The notes: generated from the sequence alone by a model not told the origin. A stretch of 64,000 nucleotides of DNA from Bacillus sp. B-jedd (GCF_000821085.1 NZ_CCXR01000001.1:372001-436000), one strand, 5' to 3'; counted from the stretch's first letter, positions 16,636 to 25,969 are shown. A program made the numbers and translations.

Positions 16636-17292
16636 ATGGAGACGTTGACAGGACAAAAAGAAATCAGCTCTTATATTATCCATTCGCAGGAAGATGAACT
16701 GAAAAGGATTGCCCTGGATCTCCATGAAGGAGTCGGACAGAATCTCTACAGTGTCTTCAATGGGCTTCAATTCATTGAATCGGCGGTGCCGGACCCTGCG
16801 ATGAAGGCTTATGTCGCCGAGATGTCCAGGCTGATGGAGCGGACCATCCAGGAAATCCGTCTCCTGTCCGTGGAATTGCATCCTCCAACACTAAGCACCC
16901 TTGGCTTTGTGCCTGCGATTAAAAGCTATATCAAGCTCTATACGTCCACATTCGGCATTATTGTTGATGTAGAGGTGGAGGGAGAAGAGCAGGCCATATC
17001 AGAAAAAGGACGCATCGCGGTATTCCGGGTCTGCCAGGAAGCGCTTGCGAATATCGCCAAGTACGCCGATACATGCCATGTCAGCATGGGCGTAAGCTGG
17101 TCCCAAGATTCACTCATCGTCACTATCAAGGACTTTGGGAAAGGCTTTGATGTGGAAGACAACCCGCACGGATACCAATCCTCCGGTCTTGCCGCCATGA
17201 AAGAACGGATGCTTCTGGCTGGCGGGAATTGCCATATTTCCTCTACAATAGGGGAAGGGACATTGATCGAACTGACCCTGCCGCTCGACTAA
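16636..17292 (+). CDS. NarL-family soluble sensor kinase (NreB-like, no PAS)
   Basis: 218 residues. A HisKA_3 dimerisation domain with His30 (LDLHEGVGQN) is followed by a HATPase domain (N box ALANIAKYA, G box FGKGFD, GLAAMKERM). No membrane helix, PAS domain or cysteine cluster is present, so it lacks the oxygen-sensing Fe-S site of staphylococcal NreB and must receive its signal from another protein. AAGGAGGAAG precedes the start. It lies upstream of the NarL-type regulator and the GAF protein that resembles NreA. Confidence 0.85.
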   Translation: METLTGQKEISSYIIHSQEDELKRIALDLHEGVGQNLYSVFNGLQFIESAVPDPAMKAYVAEMSRLMERTIQEIRLLSVELHPPTLSTLGFVPAIKSYIKLYTSTFGIIVDVEVEGEEQAISEKGRIAVFRVCQEALANIAKYADTCHVSMGVSWSQDSLIVTIKDFGKGFDVEDNPHGYQSSGLAAMKERMLLAGGNCHISSTIGEGTLIELTLPLD

Positions 17293-17355
17293 TCGGGCTA
17301 GGGTTTTCTTTGTTTTTCAGGGAACTTTTCACCGACTGTAAAGGGGAGTTTTGCT

Positions 17356-18009
17356 TTGATTAAAATTCTGCTTGTTGATGACCATGCCGTTGTCAGGATG
17401 GGGCTGTCGATGCTGCTGAACTCTCATGCTGATATGAGGGTGGTCGGCGAGGCCTCCGAAGGCAACGAGGGAATAAAAAAGGCGCTTGAGCTTAAACCAA
17501 ATGTTGTCATTATGGACCTGAGCATGCCCCATGGAAAAGACGGGCTTTCGGCCACCTCGGAACTGAAAAAGCTTATGCCTGAAGTAAATATTTTGATTCT
17601 GACCATGCACGATGATGAAGAATATCTGTTCCGCGCCATCCAGGCAGGCGCATCGGGCTGTATTTTGAAAAGCGCCCCTCATGATGAACTGCTGGCCGCG
17701 ATTGAAATGGTGGCAAAGGGGGACGCCTATCTGCATCCTTCCGCCACGAAACGCCTGATGGAGGAGTATATGGGAGCTCTTCGCCACGGGAATGCGGATA
17801 CTTTCAATCTCCTGTCGGACAGGGAGAAAGAAATCCTCACGCTTGTGGCAAAAGGATTTTCGAATAAGGAAATTGCCGAGCAGCTGGTGATTTCGGTCAA
17901 AACGGTCGAGACCCATAAAGGGAACGTGATGGAGAAACTTCAGCTGAAAACCAGGCCAGAGCTTGTCCAATATGCGATTAAAAAAGGGCTGTTGGGTTAC
18001 GGTCTTTGA
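17356..18009 (+). CDS. NarL/NreC-type response regulator
   Basis: 217 residues. The receiver domain has Asp8-Asp9 and the phosphoacceptor Asp54 (VVIMDLSMP). The C-terminal LuxR-type HTH (LSDREKEILTLVAKGFSNKEIAEQ and following) is complete. The start is TTG, with AAGGGGAG seven bases upstream. It is flanked by two kinases of the matching NarL-type class and a GAF protein. The most likely target is the operon at 11464, through the dyad at 11353-11387. Confidence 0.9.
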   Translation: MIKILLVDDHAVVRMGLSMLLNSHADMRVVGEASEGNEGIKKALELKPNVVIMDLSMPHGKDGLSATSELKKLMPEVNILILTMHDDEEYLFRAIQAGASGCILKSAPHDELLAAIEMVAKGDAYLHPSATKRLMEEYMGALRHGNADTFNLLSDREKEILTLVAKGFSNKEIAEQLVISVKTVETHKGNVMEKLQLKTRPELVQYAIKKGLLGYGL

Positions 18010-18024
18010 AAGGAGTAGTCCGGC

Positions 18025-18477
18025 ATGGATGAATTGAGGGGCCTCAAGCCTGTCACGGAAAAGATTAACTGGCTGCGGGAAGCGATTGGCTGTGACTTCG
18101 TCGGGCTGGCCATCCAGAATAAAATTGGCCCCGATATCCGCTGGCATTTCGCCTCAGGCAATCTGAATGATAAATACGAACGGATCACCGTCCGATACGG
18201 AAAAGGGATTGCCGGCAAGGTCGTATCGACCGGAAGTCCGATTCTTGTCGAGAACTTTCCTGAAAACATTGCTGGGAAAGCGACCGACTATCCTATCATG
18301 CTCGCGGAGAAATTGAAATCTTCCTATGCGGTGCCGCTATTCTTCAATGGAGTGCCAAAGGGAGTCCTTTTGGCAGGGAACCGGTCTGACCTATCCTTCG
18401 GTGTGCCATGGTGTTCAGCGGTAAGGGAAACAGCATCCGCGCTGGAGGAAATCCTGGAAGGTTACCATCTACTTTGA
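18025..18477 (+). CDS. GAF-domain protein, NreA-like nitrate sensor candidate
   Basis: 150 residues forming a single GAF domain, with GKGIAGKVVSTGSPILVENFPEN as the conserved GAF segment. In Staphylococcus, NreA is a GAF protein of similar size that binds nitrate and restrains NreB. Its position right after an NreC-like regulator and beside a nitrate-reductase-like operon supports the same job here. AAAGGAGTAG precedes the ATG. Nitrate binding itself cannot be judged from sequence alone. Confidence 0.8.
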   Translation: MDELRGLKPVTEKINWLREAIGCDFVGLAIQNKIGPDIRWHFASGNLNDKYERITVRYGKGIAGKVVSTGSPILVENFPENIAGKATDYPIMLAEKLKSSYAVPLFFNGVPKGVLLAGNRSDLSFGVPWCSAVRETASALEEILEGYHLL

Positions 18478-18493
18478 ATGCGGGGGGCACTTT

Positions 18494-19831
18494 ATGATAA
18501 AGGGGAATGGATTTACGGGAAGGCAGGATACCGGCGGCGCAGTGCTTGTCGATGAAAACGGCAAGGTGCAGTATATGAGCGATCAGGCGCTTGGCCTATT
18601 CGGATATAGGGCAGGCGTTTTCAAGGACGCCGGCTTTTCATTTGAAAGCCTTCTGCCGGAGTATGACTTCGGGACTATTCCTGAAGGGGTTTTGAAAAGT
18701 ACATATGGCCGCAATGTAGAGGGGGAGAAATTTCCGCTCTTTTTCACTATGAACAGCTTTTCTCTTGAAGGCGTTTCATATTTCCTGTTTGTTTTTCAGT
18801 ATGGAGAATCGCAGGAGAGGCTCGAAGCTGCTGGACCCGAGCCGATAAATGAGCTCGTCGATTATAAGTTCGCGCTTGACCAGGCCGCGATTGTCGCGAT
18901 AACCGACCGCCGCGGCAAAATAAAATACGTAAATGAAAAGTTTTGCGAAATCTCGCAATACCAAGCCGAGGAACTGATTGGCGAAGATCATCGGATTATC
19001 AATTCCGGCTATCATCCACGCGAGTTTTTTACGAAGCTTTGGCAGACAATTACATCAGGCAAGGTCTGGCATGGCGAAATAAAGAATAGGGCCAAGGAAG
19101 GCAGTTACTACTGGGTAGACACGACAATCATCCCGTTTTTGGACGAACAAGGAAAACCGTACCAGCATTTGGCGATCCGGTTTGAAATTACCGAGCGGAA
19201 ACGGATTGAGGCGGAGCTCCAGAAAATGACGGCGCGCATCATTGATGTCCAGGAAGAGGAGCGAAAGCGTTTATCACGCGAGCTCCATGACGGGCTTGGG
19301 CAAAATTTGTACAGCCACCTGATAACGATTAACCGGCTGCTGTCGGAGCTTGACCATCCGCTGCTTGTACAGATGCAGGAAGAAGCGATGGAAATGATTG
19401 AGGAAATCCGCGACCTGTCTTGGGAGCTGCGGCCGTCCGTGCTCGATGACCTCGGGCTTGTACCAGCAATCCGGTCATTTCTGAACCGCTATTCAAGCCA
19501 TTACAAAATCGACGTCCATTTCGATTGTGTACTTGGCCGGAGGCTGCTTCCGGGGACGGAGACGACCATCTACCGCGTCATCCAGGAAGCGCTCACGAAC
19601 GTCCGGAAATATGCGGATGTCGAGGAGGCCGCAGTAACGGTCAGGGAATATGAAGATGCTGTCCGGGTGATGATTGAAGATCACGGCCGGGGCTTTGATG
19701 TAAGTGGCGGCCCGCGCGGCGTCGGGCTGTTCAGCATGGACGAGCGTGCGCGGGCTTCTGGCGGGGAGCTGCAAATCATTTCGGAGCCTGGGAAAGGGAC
19801 GAAGGTAATCCTGGAAGTGCCGGTGAGGTGA
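18494..19831 (+). CDS. PAS-domain NarL-family sensor kinase
   Basis: 445 residues, soluble. A first PAS-like domain (about 15-105) and a clear second PAS domain (about 125-235, ending in the PAC segment FEITERKRIEAELQ) precede HisKA_3 with His265 (RELHDGLGQN) and HATPase (NVRKYA, DHGRGFD, GLFSMDERA). It lacks the four-cysteine Fe-S motif of NreB. With the kinase at 16636 it makes two kinases for one regulator, which may let nitrate and a redox or oxygen cue be integrated. Confidence 0.87.
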   Translation: MIKGNGFTGRQDTGGAVLVDENGKVQYMSDQALGLFGYRAGVFKDAGFSFESLLPEYDFGTIPEGVLKSTYGRNVEGEKFPLFFTMNSFSLEGVSYFLFVFQYGESQERLEAAGPEPINELVDYKFALDQAAIVAITDRRGKIKYVNEKFCEISQYQAEELIGEDHRIINSGYHPREFFTKLWQTITSGKVWHGEIKNRAKEGSYYWVDTTIIPFLDEQGKPYQHLAIRFEITERKRIEAELQKMTARIIDVQEEERKRLSRELHDGLGQNLYSHLITINRLLSELDHPLLVQMQEEAMEMIEEIRDLSWELRPSVLDDLGLVPAIRSFLNRYSSHYKIDVHFDCVLGRRLLPGTETTIYRVIQEALTNVRKYADVEEAAVTVREYEDAVRVMIEDHGRGFDVSGGPRGVGLFSMDERARASGGELQIISEPGKGTKVILEVPVR

Positions 19832-19865
19832 CTTCGGGAGGCTCTGTTACTCTTGTGAAAAAACT

Positions 19866-19915
19866 TAGCGCCGAAAGGGTCGCCATCCGGCAGGCCGACA
19901 AAGCTTAAGTTCTAT
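19866..19915 (+). other. Structured leader of unknown type before maa
   Basis: The segment can fold with closing arms AACTTAGC and GCTTAAGTT and an inner GTCGCC/GGCCGAC stem, with a CCGAAAGG patch. It could be a weak terminator of the kinase gene (a broken T run follows) or an RNA leader of maa. It does not match any riboswitch class I can name. Confidence 0.3.
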
Positions 19916-19948
19916 TTTTATGCAAAATAAATTTAATGAGGTGCGCAA

Positions 19949-20509
19949 ATGAAAACGGAAAAAGAGAAAATGCTTGCTGGTGAAATGTACGTTCCGGCTG
20001 ATCCTGAACTGGTGGAGGAGCGCCTGAAGGCACGCAGGCTTGCAAATGCCTATAACCAAACCGCTGAAACTGAATTTGAAAGAAGGACGGAAATTCTACA
20101 GGAGCTGTTCGGGTCTGTTGGCAAAAATAGCTTCATAGAACCGGATTTCCGCTGTGATTATGGTTCAAATATCTACGCTGGCGACAACTTTTACGCGAAT
20201 TTCAATTGTGTCATCCTCGACGTATGCGAAGTCCGCTTTGGCGACAATTGCATGCTGGCTCCAGGAGTACATATATATACGGCGACACATCCGCTTCATC
20301 CGGTTGAACGCAATTCGGGCCGGGAGTTCGGCAAGCCGGTCACGATCGGCAACAATGTCTGGATTGGCGGCAGCGCCGTTATTAATCCGGGAGTGACAAT
20401 CGGCGACAACGCAGTCATCGCCTCCGGTGCGGTCGTGACAAAGGATGTACCGGCCAATACAGTGGTCGGCGGGAACCCGGCGAGAGTCATTAAGTATATT
20501 GAAATATAA
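19949..20509 (+). CDS. maa: Maltose O-acetyltransferase-like hexapeptide acetyltransferase
   Basis: 186 residues. An N-terminal maltose-acetyltransferase cap ([17 protein letters not shown]) is followed by a left-handed beta helix with hexapeptide repeats and the signature [19 protein letters not shown]. The catalytic His lies in THPLHP. The family transfers acetyl from acetyl-CoA to sugars such as glucose and maltose. It is monocistronic, with GAGGTG before the start and a terminator at 20625. Confidence 0.9.
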   Translation: MKTEKEKMLAGEMYVPADPELVEERLKARRLANAYNQTAETEFERRTEILQELFGSVGKNSFIEPDFRCDYGSNIYAGDNFYANFNCVILDVCEVRFGDNCMLAPGVHIYTATHPLHPVERNSGREFGKPVTIGNNVWIGGSAVINPGVTIGDNAVIASGAVVTKDVPANTVVGGNPARVIKYIEI

Positions 20510-20624
20510 AAAATGACAAGACGGGTTCAAGGCCAGGCAAAATGAGTTTAAGGGTTCAATTCAGGACAGGATTGCAACTATAAAAATGATGATAATAGCA
20601 CCAAAATTTAAATACAAAATTCAG

Positions 20625-20658
20625 CAGGCCGTTCCCACTTGAATCGGTCTGTTTTTTT
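20625..20658 (+). terminator. Terminator downstream of maa
   Basis: Seven-base stem CAGGCCG/CGGTCTG, a 13-base loop, then seven T. Confidence 0.8.
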
Positions 20659-20670
20659 GCCTTTTCCGGT

Positions 20671-20797
20671 GGTTAATGCCCCATTTCTGGCAGTTAATGC
20701 ACCAACTTACGAGTTTATTATCGAAATTCGGAGCTTTATTATCCAAATCCAATAGTTTATTATCCAAATCCAATAGTTTATTATCCAATTCGAATTG
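20671..20797 (-). repeat. 21-bp repeat array, locus 1 (minus orientation)
   Basis: On the minus strand the array reads as about six units of 20-21 bases. Four carry the core GGATAATAAAC (or a one-base variant) and two carry the related core ending in GCATTAAC. The same units occur on the plus strand at 44235 and 60150. The rest of this 388-base gap (20510-20897) holds the maa terminator and, near 20826-20885, an A+T-rich stretch leading to the next gene. Confidence 0.88.
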
Positions 20798-20897
20798 CAC
20801 TGAAGTTTTAAAAGGTTAAATTGGATATTTATGTTAAAATGAAAAAGACACTATTCTGCAAATAGAGAAGGTATTCATTAAAGCGGGGGAGGGTTCA

Positions 20898-21248
20898 GTG
20901 GCGGTGCTTTCTTTATCAATCCTGGGATTCTTTCTTGCCATACTTGAGTATTTTTTAAGAAGGTGGATTGTTGGAACAGGGGGACGGGAAATTTACGATA
21001 CAAACGGTAAGGCTATATATATACTAGGCAATATCATTCTTGTCCTTGCATGGTTACTTTATCTTTTTAAGGCAATAGATTTTACGGATGAAGAAGCTGT
21101 TAAACGTTCCTTACTAATCTTCCTGGCAATCATTTATGTTTTTCAATCTTTTGTTGAATGGAAGTATATAAAAAGCTCAAAGGCCTTTATTGTACCGCTT
21201 TTAGTACTGCTAATTGGCTTGATATATTGTTATATATTTGTAGTCTAA
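20898..21248 (+). CDS. Four-helix membrane protein, DUF4181-like
   Basis: 116 residues with four hydrophobic helices; RRWIVGTGGREIYDTNGK follows the first. The pattern fits the small Bacillus DUF4181 membrane proteins of unknown function. The start is GTG, with GCGGGGGAGGG upstream. It is convergent with the symporter gene and shares the short gap holding that gene's terminator. Confidence 0.7.
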   Translation: MAVLSLSILGFFLAILEYFLRRWIVGTGGREIYDTNGKAIYILGNIILVLAWLLYLFKAIDFTDEEAVKRSLLIFLAIIYVFQSFVEWKYIKSSKAFIVPLLVLLIGLIYCYIFVV

Positions 21249-21267
21249 TGAAGAATGTCGTCCACCG

Positions 21268-21307
21268 AAAAAACAGGGAAACCCTTACTTAAAACGAGGG
21301 TCTCCCT
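21268..21307 (-). terminator. Terminator of the acetate-type symporter gene
   Basis: Arms AGGGAAACCCT/AGGGTCTCCCT (one mismatch) with an 11-base loop; read on the minus strand the hairpin is followed by TGTTTTTT. Confidence 0.8.
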
Positions 21308-21319
21308 AATTTTAGTATT

Positions 21320-22846
21320 CTATAGCCCCGTATTCGCCTTAACCAATATCCTGTCGAAGTCCCTTGTATCCTCCCTTTTCGTGGAAACAAGGGTGCCGAC
21401 GATGGCAGCGAGGAAGCCGAGCGGAATCGAAACGATACCTGGATTTGTCAAGGTGACGAGCGGCTCGCCGACAAAGATGGCAGCTCCAGCTTCAGGCGAC
21501 CAAATATTCGGGGAAATCGCAACCATCACAAGGGCGCTCGCTAATCCAACGATCATGCCAGTTATCGCACCTGTCGTATTGAACTTTTTCCAGAAGATCG
21601 TCAGTAATATGATCGGCAGGTTAGCGCTAGCCGCGACTGCGAATGCGAGCGAGACAAGGAATGCCACGTTCATCTTTTGGGCAAAGAGGGCCAAAAGGAT
21701 GGACAGTATAGCAACTCCAACTGAAGCAAGCCTTGCAACCTTGACCTGCTGCTTCTCGGTTGCATTTCCTTTTTTAATGATATGAGCATAGAAGTCGTGC
21801 GCGAAAGCCGAGGCCGCTGAAAGGACGAGTCCAGCTACAACCGCGAGAATCGTCGCAAAAGCCACGGCTGAAATGAAAGCAAAAAGAAATTCTCCTCCAA
21901 TCGCCTCGGCAAGCAGCGGCGCGGCCATATTGCCAGCAGCATTAGCGGCGACAATTTTATCATAGCCAACGAAAGCGGCCGCTCCAAAACCAAGGAAAAC
22001 AGTCATGACATAGAAAATCCCGATGATCCAGGTCGCGTAAATTACGGACTTACGTGCTGTAATGGCATCCTTTACCGTGAAAAAGCGAATCAGGATATGC
22101 GGGAGGCCGGCTGTACCGAGCACGAGGGCAAGGTTGAGCGACAGGGTATCCAAAGGACTCTTGAACTTATTGCCAGGGTTCAAAAACGCTTCCCCAAGCG
22201 GGGTGGCTGATTTCATCTCTTGGAACATTTTCACAACACTGAAGTCGAATTTTGCAAAAACAATCACCGAGATAATGAAAGTGCCGACCATCAACAGGAC
22301 AGCTTTTGCAATCTGGACCCAGGAAGTGGCCGTCATTCCCCCGAACACAACGTAAACAGTCATAAGTGTGCCGACAATCAGGACCGAATAAATATAATCA
22401 ATACCGAGGAGCAGTTTAATGAGCGCTCCTGCCCCGACCAATTGGGCAATCATGTAAAAAATAGAGATAGTAATGGTGTTCAGGGCCACAACCCCGCGAA
22501 CCTTTTTCTCCTTAAAACGGGCCGCAATCATATCAGCCATCGTATATTTCCCAAGATTACGCAACGGTTCCGCAACTAAATAGAGAACGACAAGATAAGC
22601 GACCAGAAAACCGATGCTGTAGAAGAAGCCGTCAAAGCCTGACAAAGCGACCATTCCGGCAATGCCGAGGAAAGAGGCGGCGGACATATAATCACCGGCG
22701 ATGGCCAGTCCATTCTGAAAGCCGGTCAGGCTTGAATCGGCGGTATAAAAATCACTTGTCGTCTTCGTCTTTTTCGAGGCAAAATACGTGATCACTAGCG
22801 TCAGAAGGACAATGGCTAAAAATAGTAAAAAGGCAACAGTATTCAT
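21320..22846 (-). CDS. Sodium:solute symporter, acetate permease type (ActP/YwcA-like)
   Basis: 508 residues with about 13 helices and the SSS pattern SLTGFQNGLAIAGDYMSAAS near the N-terminus. The paired DUF485 gene immediately upstream, with which it shares an ATGA overlap (22843-22846), is the classical yjcH-actP or ywcB-ywcA layout. The family takes up acetate and other short monocarboxylates with cations. A terminator lies just beyond the stop. Confidence 0.9.
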   Translation of the reverse strand: MNTVAFLLFLAIVLLTLVITYFASKKTKTTSDFYTADSSLTGFQNGLAIAGDYMSAASFLGIAGMVALSGFDGFFYSIGFLVAYLVVLYLVAEPLRNLGKYTMADMIAARFKEKKVRGVVALNTITISIFYMIAQLVGAGALIKLLLGIDYIYSVLIVGTLMTVYVVFGGMTATSWVQIAKAVLLMVGTFIISVIVFAKFDFSVVKMFQEMKSATPLGEAFLNPGNKFKSPLDTLSLNLALVLGTAGLPHILIRFFTVKDAITARKSVIYATWIIGIFYVMTVFLGFGAAAFVGYDKIVAANAAGNMAAPLLAEAIGGEFLFAFISAVAFATILAVVAGLVLSAASAFAHDFYAHIIKKGNATEKQQVKVARLASVGVAILSILLALFAQKMNVAFLVSLAFAVAASANLPIILLTIFWKKFNTTGAITGMIVGLASALVMVAISPNIWSPEAGAAIFVGEPLVTLTNPGIVSIPLGFLAAIVGTLVSTKREDTRDFDRILVKANTGL

Positions 22847-23196
22847 CGGCCAGCCCTCCGTGCCTCTTTTTTAATGATGTCCTCTACGAGAAAATCAAAT
22901 CTGGCTGCTTTTTTTGTATAAATGATGCAAAGAGCCCAAGTCATGATAAACTGTGCAAAAGCAAACACCCACGCCCAGCTGATTGGACCATACGCGGAGT
23001 TGTTCAGGACAGTCGAATACGCGGTTAAGATAGGAAGTGTAAAGTAAAAGGCCATGAAGAACAGAGTGGCAGGCAGTAAAAATTTTCGTTTTTCCCGAAG
23101 CAGCTGCTGAAAAGATGGGGATTGGACAATTTTTGAGTAATCTAAAGATGGTGATGATCGAGCTGCTTTTTCTAACTGGCTTTCCTTCAATGCCAT
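22843..23196 (-). CDS. DUF485 membrane protein, symporter partner
   Basis: 117 residues with two hydrophobic helices (about 42-62 and 76-98). The conserved DUF485 stretch FxxxxREKRKFLLPATLFFMAFYF is visible. It is co-translated with the symporter gene. AAGGAGG precedes the ATG. Family members accompany ActP-type transporters, but their exact function is not known. Confidence 0.88.
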   Translation of the reverse strand: MALKESQLEKAARSSPSLDYSKIVQSPSFQQLLREKRKFLLPATLFFMAFYFTLPILTAYSTVLNNSAYGPISWAWVFAFAQFIMTWALCIIYTKKAARFDFLVEDIIKKEARRAGR

Positions 23197-23406
23197 GAAA
23201 ATTCCTCCTTGGGTAGAAAATAGATTTCAACAAAATCAAGGTTATTATATAACTATCAAAATAATTAGTAAATTCTGACACCATCAGACTTTTGGATTAT
23301 TTTTAAAAATTTCCCAACTCTTCCTTTACGCTCCCAGCTTGACTAATGTGGATCATACAGCTATTTTATTTCTCCTTCTCAAGTTGATAATCTGAATGGA
23401 AATGAG

Positions 23407-23709
23407 GTGGTTAAACTGCTGGAATTCCTTGTCACCTTTCTGGCGGATATTTTTGCGGCAATCGGTATTGGCTATGGGAGCGGTTTAAATACGAAGAAAA
23501 TTGACGCACATATTGAGCTTCTTGAGAAAGAAGAGTGGTTCAGAAAGTTATATAATGATGAGAAATACAGGCGCCTGTTTTTTGCCAATAAAAATGTCCG
23601 CGGGTATTTGCAAAATAAATATCGAGTAAACAGACTCATTGAAAATCGGCAGGCGCAGGAAAAGTTCATCAATTTACTGGAAAAGCAACTGGCTCGTAGA
23701 AAGAATTGA
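23407..23709 (+). CDS. Small hypothetical protein with N-terminal membrane helix
   Basis: About 100 residues from a GTG. One hydrophobic N-terminal helix is followed by a highly charged helical region rich in Lys, Arg and Glu. No family recognised. The ribosome binding site is weak, so the exact start is uncertain. It is 19 bases upstream of the phosphatase gene and may share its transcript. Confidence 0.6.
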   Translation: MVKLLEFLVTFLADIFAAIGIGYGSGLNTKKIDAHIELLEKEEWFRKLYNDEKYRRLFFANKNVRGYLQNKYRVNRLIENRQAQEKFINLLEKQLARRKN

Positions 23710-23728
23710 ATAGAAAAGGGGAAACGGA

Positions 23729-24271
23729 ATGAAAACAATCTATTTAATCCGCCATTGCAAGGCGGACGGGCAGGAACGGGAAGCAAGATTGACGGAGTTG
23801 GGCGAAAGCCAGGCCATTGGGCTCGCTCAATTTCTGAAGGGGAAACAGATTGATAGGATTGTTTCCAGCCCTTTTGACAGGGCGGTTGCAACCATTCTTC
23901 CTTTCGCAAAAGAGGCTGGAATGGAGGTTGAAACGGATGAAAGACTTTCTGAAAGGGTGCTGTGCACTGGAGAAAATCCTGATTGGCTCGATATGCTGCA
24001 ACGGTCGTTCAATGACCCGGAACTGCTATTTGAAGGTGGGGAGTCCGGGGCGGCTGCCACTAAGCGGGGAATAGAAGCGATCAACGAGATTCTTGCAAAA
24101 ACGGAAAAGAGTGCCGCTGTAGTTACACATGGGAACCTGATGGCGCTCATCCTCAAATACTATGATGAAAACTATGGCTTTAAAGAGTGGAAAGCATTGT
24201 CGAATCCAGATATATATGAGCTTAAGTTTGAAGAAGAAAAGCCGAAGATTCATAGGATATGGGAGAAATAA
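23729..24271 (+). CDS. Histidine phosphatase family protein (phosphoglycerate mutase-like)
   Basis: 180 residues. The N-terminal LIRHCKA is the RHG-type phosphohistidine motif with Cys in place of Gly. SSPFDRAVATILP supplies the second arginine and THGNLMA the C-terminal catalytic His. The family removes phosphate from small molecules or proteins; the substrate is not predictable here. AAAAGGGGAAACGG precedes the ATG. It heads a run with two acetyltransferases. Confidence 0.87.
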   Translation: MKTIYLIRHCKADGQEREARLTELGESQAIGLAQFLKGKQIDRIVSSPFDRAVATILPFAKEAGMEVETDERLSERVLCTGENPDWLDMLQRSFNDPELLFEGGESGAAATKRGIEAINEILAKTEKSAAVVTHGNLMALILKYYDENYGFKEWKALSNPDIYELKFEEEKPKIHRIWEK

Positions 24272-24289
24272 AAGAACCGGGGGATTAAG

Positions 24290-25036
24290 ATGGATCAAAT
24301 AAAGCAGATTGAAAGCCTGTTTGGCCCGGAATTTCATGTCCTGGCAGGACTGCCGATCTCGATTATTATCGAGCAAAAAGAACCAGGAAAACTCACCGGA
24401 TGGGATAACAAAATAACAGCACTCATAGAAATTTCCCGGCAGCTGGAAGTCGAGCGGACGGGGGTCATAATCCAAAGAGGAAACTTGGAGGCAGGGGAGC
24501 TTCTCATTAAATGTGGGTTCGAGCATTTCTCCTCGAAGGTGGATGTGTACAAGAATTTGAACATCCACGAGGATGCGGAAGAAAAAGTCGACTGGCGTTC
24601 TCTTGAAAGCCCTGAACTGACTGAAGAACAGTTTAAGCAGTATTGGGAGCAGGCGATGAGTTTCTCAGCCAACCAGCCGTCAACCTTGACAATGGATCAG
24701 CATCTTGAGTCGGTGAGGGCAGAGCTGGGTGAAGGCTGGCGGAACACATGCCGTGTCTTTTTTGAAGGCGGAACAGCGGTCGGGGTGGCCATCCCGCATA
24801 TGGAACCTGGAAGCCCCGGCGAGGGAAGGCTTTTCTATTTCGGCATCCTGCCCGGCGCGAGGGGACGGGGACTTGGTTCACTTTTGCATAAACAGGCCCT
24901 TTCGATGCTGAAGGAGCTTGGGGCGGAGTATTATGTGGGAAGTACGCATATGGGGAATGCGGCGATGCAGCGGGTTTTTGAACGGAATGGCTGCCAGGTC
25001 CGGGCATATACGGAGTCGTATTATATATATTTATAA
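24290..25036 (+). CDS. GNAT family N-acetyltransferase
   Basis: 248 residues. The C-terminal 100 residues are a GNAT domain with the acetyl-CoA loop GARGRGLGSLL and the following RVFERNGC segment. The N-terminal 130 residues look like a second, degenerate GNAT-like half. Acceptor unknown. It starts 18 bases after the phosphatase stop, with GGGGGATT before it. Confidence 0.83.
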   Translation: MDQIKQIESLFGPEFHVLAGLPISIIIEQKEPGKLTGWDNKITALIEISRQLEVERTGVIIQRGNLEAGELLIKCGFEHFSSKVDVYKNLNIHEDAEEKVDWRSLESPELTEEQFKQYWEQAMSFSANQPSTLTMDQHLESVRAELGEGWRNTCRVFFEGGTAVGVAIPHMEPGSPGEGRLFYFGILPGARGRGLGSLLHKQALSMLKELGAEYYVGSTHMGNAAMQRVFERNGCQVRAYTESYYIYL

Positions 25037-25056
25037 CGTGTGCAAGGGGACGGAAA

Positions 25057-25899
25057 ATGCTTAAGGTTGAACGGTTTTGCGAGGATGATATTCCTGGTCT
25101 TGTGGCGTTATCGGCGGCAGTAGGCTGGGATTATGATGAAGCTGAATTGAGAACGGTCTTGTCTGCAGGTGAGATGTTTGGCCAACTTGATGAGACAGGA
25201 AAGATTATATCAAGTGCGGCTATTATTTCTTATGGGCAAGGGTTGGCATCCCTTGGAATGGTTATTGTCCATCCCGATCATCGGGGGCTTGGACTTGGGA
25301 AAATGGTAACCGAGAAATGTCTAAAAGCGGTTCCGGAGGAGACTGCGGTAATGCTTGTTGCCACTCCGGAAGGCCGGCCTATGTATGAAAAAATGGGCTT
25401 TTTTGAAACGGGCAAAATTATTAAATGTATTGCTGACAATTACACCCCGGGTGATTTGAATGACGATGGTATAGAAATTCGCAGGGTTGTTTCGGATGAT
25501 ATGGCTACAATACTCGATATGGATAGAAAAGCGTTTGGCGGGGATCGTCGGAAATTAATGGAAAGCCGGATTCGTCAAGCTCGCCGAAGTGTTGTGGCCA
25601 TGAACAAACAGGGAAAGCTTCTTGGTTTCTGCCTTTCTGTCGAAGGACCGGTTAATATGATTATTGGACCACTTGTAGCGGAAAATGATCAGGTTGCGGC
25701 TCTTCTTATTGATGCTGTTTCAAAGGATTATAAGGGAAAGTTCCGGATTGATCTTCCTGCCGAGAGGAATTCGATTCTGCCGTTTTTAAAGGCACGGGGC
25801 TTTGTTGAAGCGGCAATGCCTCCGCTGATGTTGAATAGTGACAGGCCAATGGGGCGAGACAGTAAACTGTATGCCTTGGCGGCACAAATTTTTGGATAG
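25057..25899 (+). CDS. Two-domain GNAT acetyltransferase (YitH-like)
   Basis: 280 residues. An N-terminal GNAT domain carries the acetyl-CoA loop HPDHRGLGLGKM and YEKMGFF. A second domain (about 140-275) resembles the C-terminal Acetyltransf_18 region of YitH-like proteins. Substrate unknown. It is 20 bases after the previous acetyltransferase gene, probably in one transcript. Confidence 0.83.
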   Translation: MLKVERFCEDDIPGLVALSAAVGWDYDEAELRTVLSAGEMFGQLDETGKIISSAAIISYGQGLASLGMVIVHPDHRGLGLGKMVTEKCLKAVPEETAVMLVATPEGRPMYEKMGFFETGKIIKCIADNYTPGDLNDDGIEIRRVVSDDMATILDMDRKAFGGDRRKLMESRIRQARRSVVAMNKQGKLLGFCLSVEGPVNMIIGPLVAENDQVAALLIDAVSKDYKGKFRIDLPAERNSILPFLKARGFVEAAMPPLMLNSDRPMGRDSKLYALAAQIFG

Positions 25900-25941
25900 C
25901 ATTTTTGCTGGGAACAGTTTCTGGTAAAATGTAGTATGACG

Positions 25942-25969
25942 AGCCTGGCACAGTCACATGCCGGGCTTT
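25942..25969 (+). terminator. Probable terminator after the acetyltransferase genes
   Basis: Nine-base stem AGCCTGGCA/TGCCGGGCT with one wobble pair and an 8-base loop; only a short T run follows. Confidence 0.5.
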
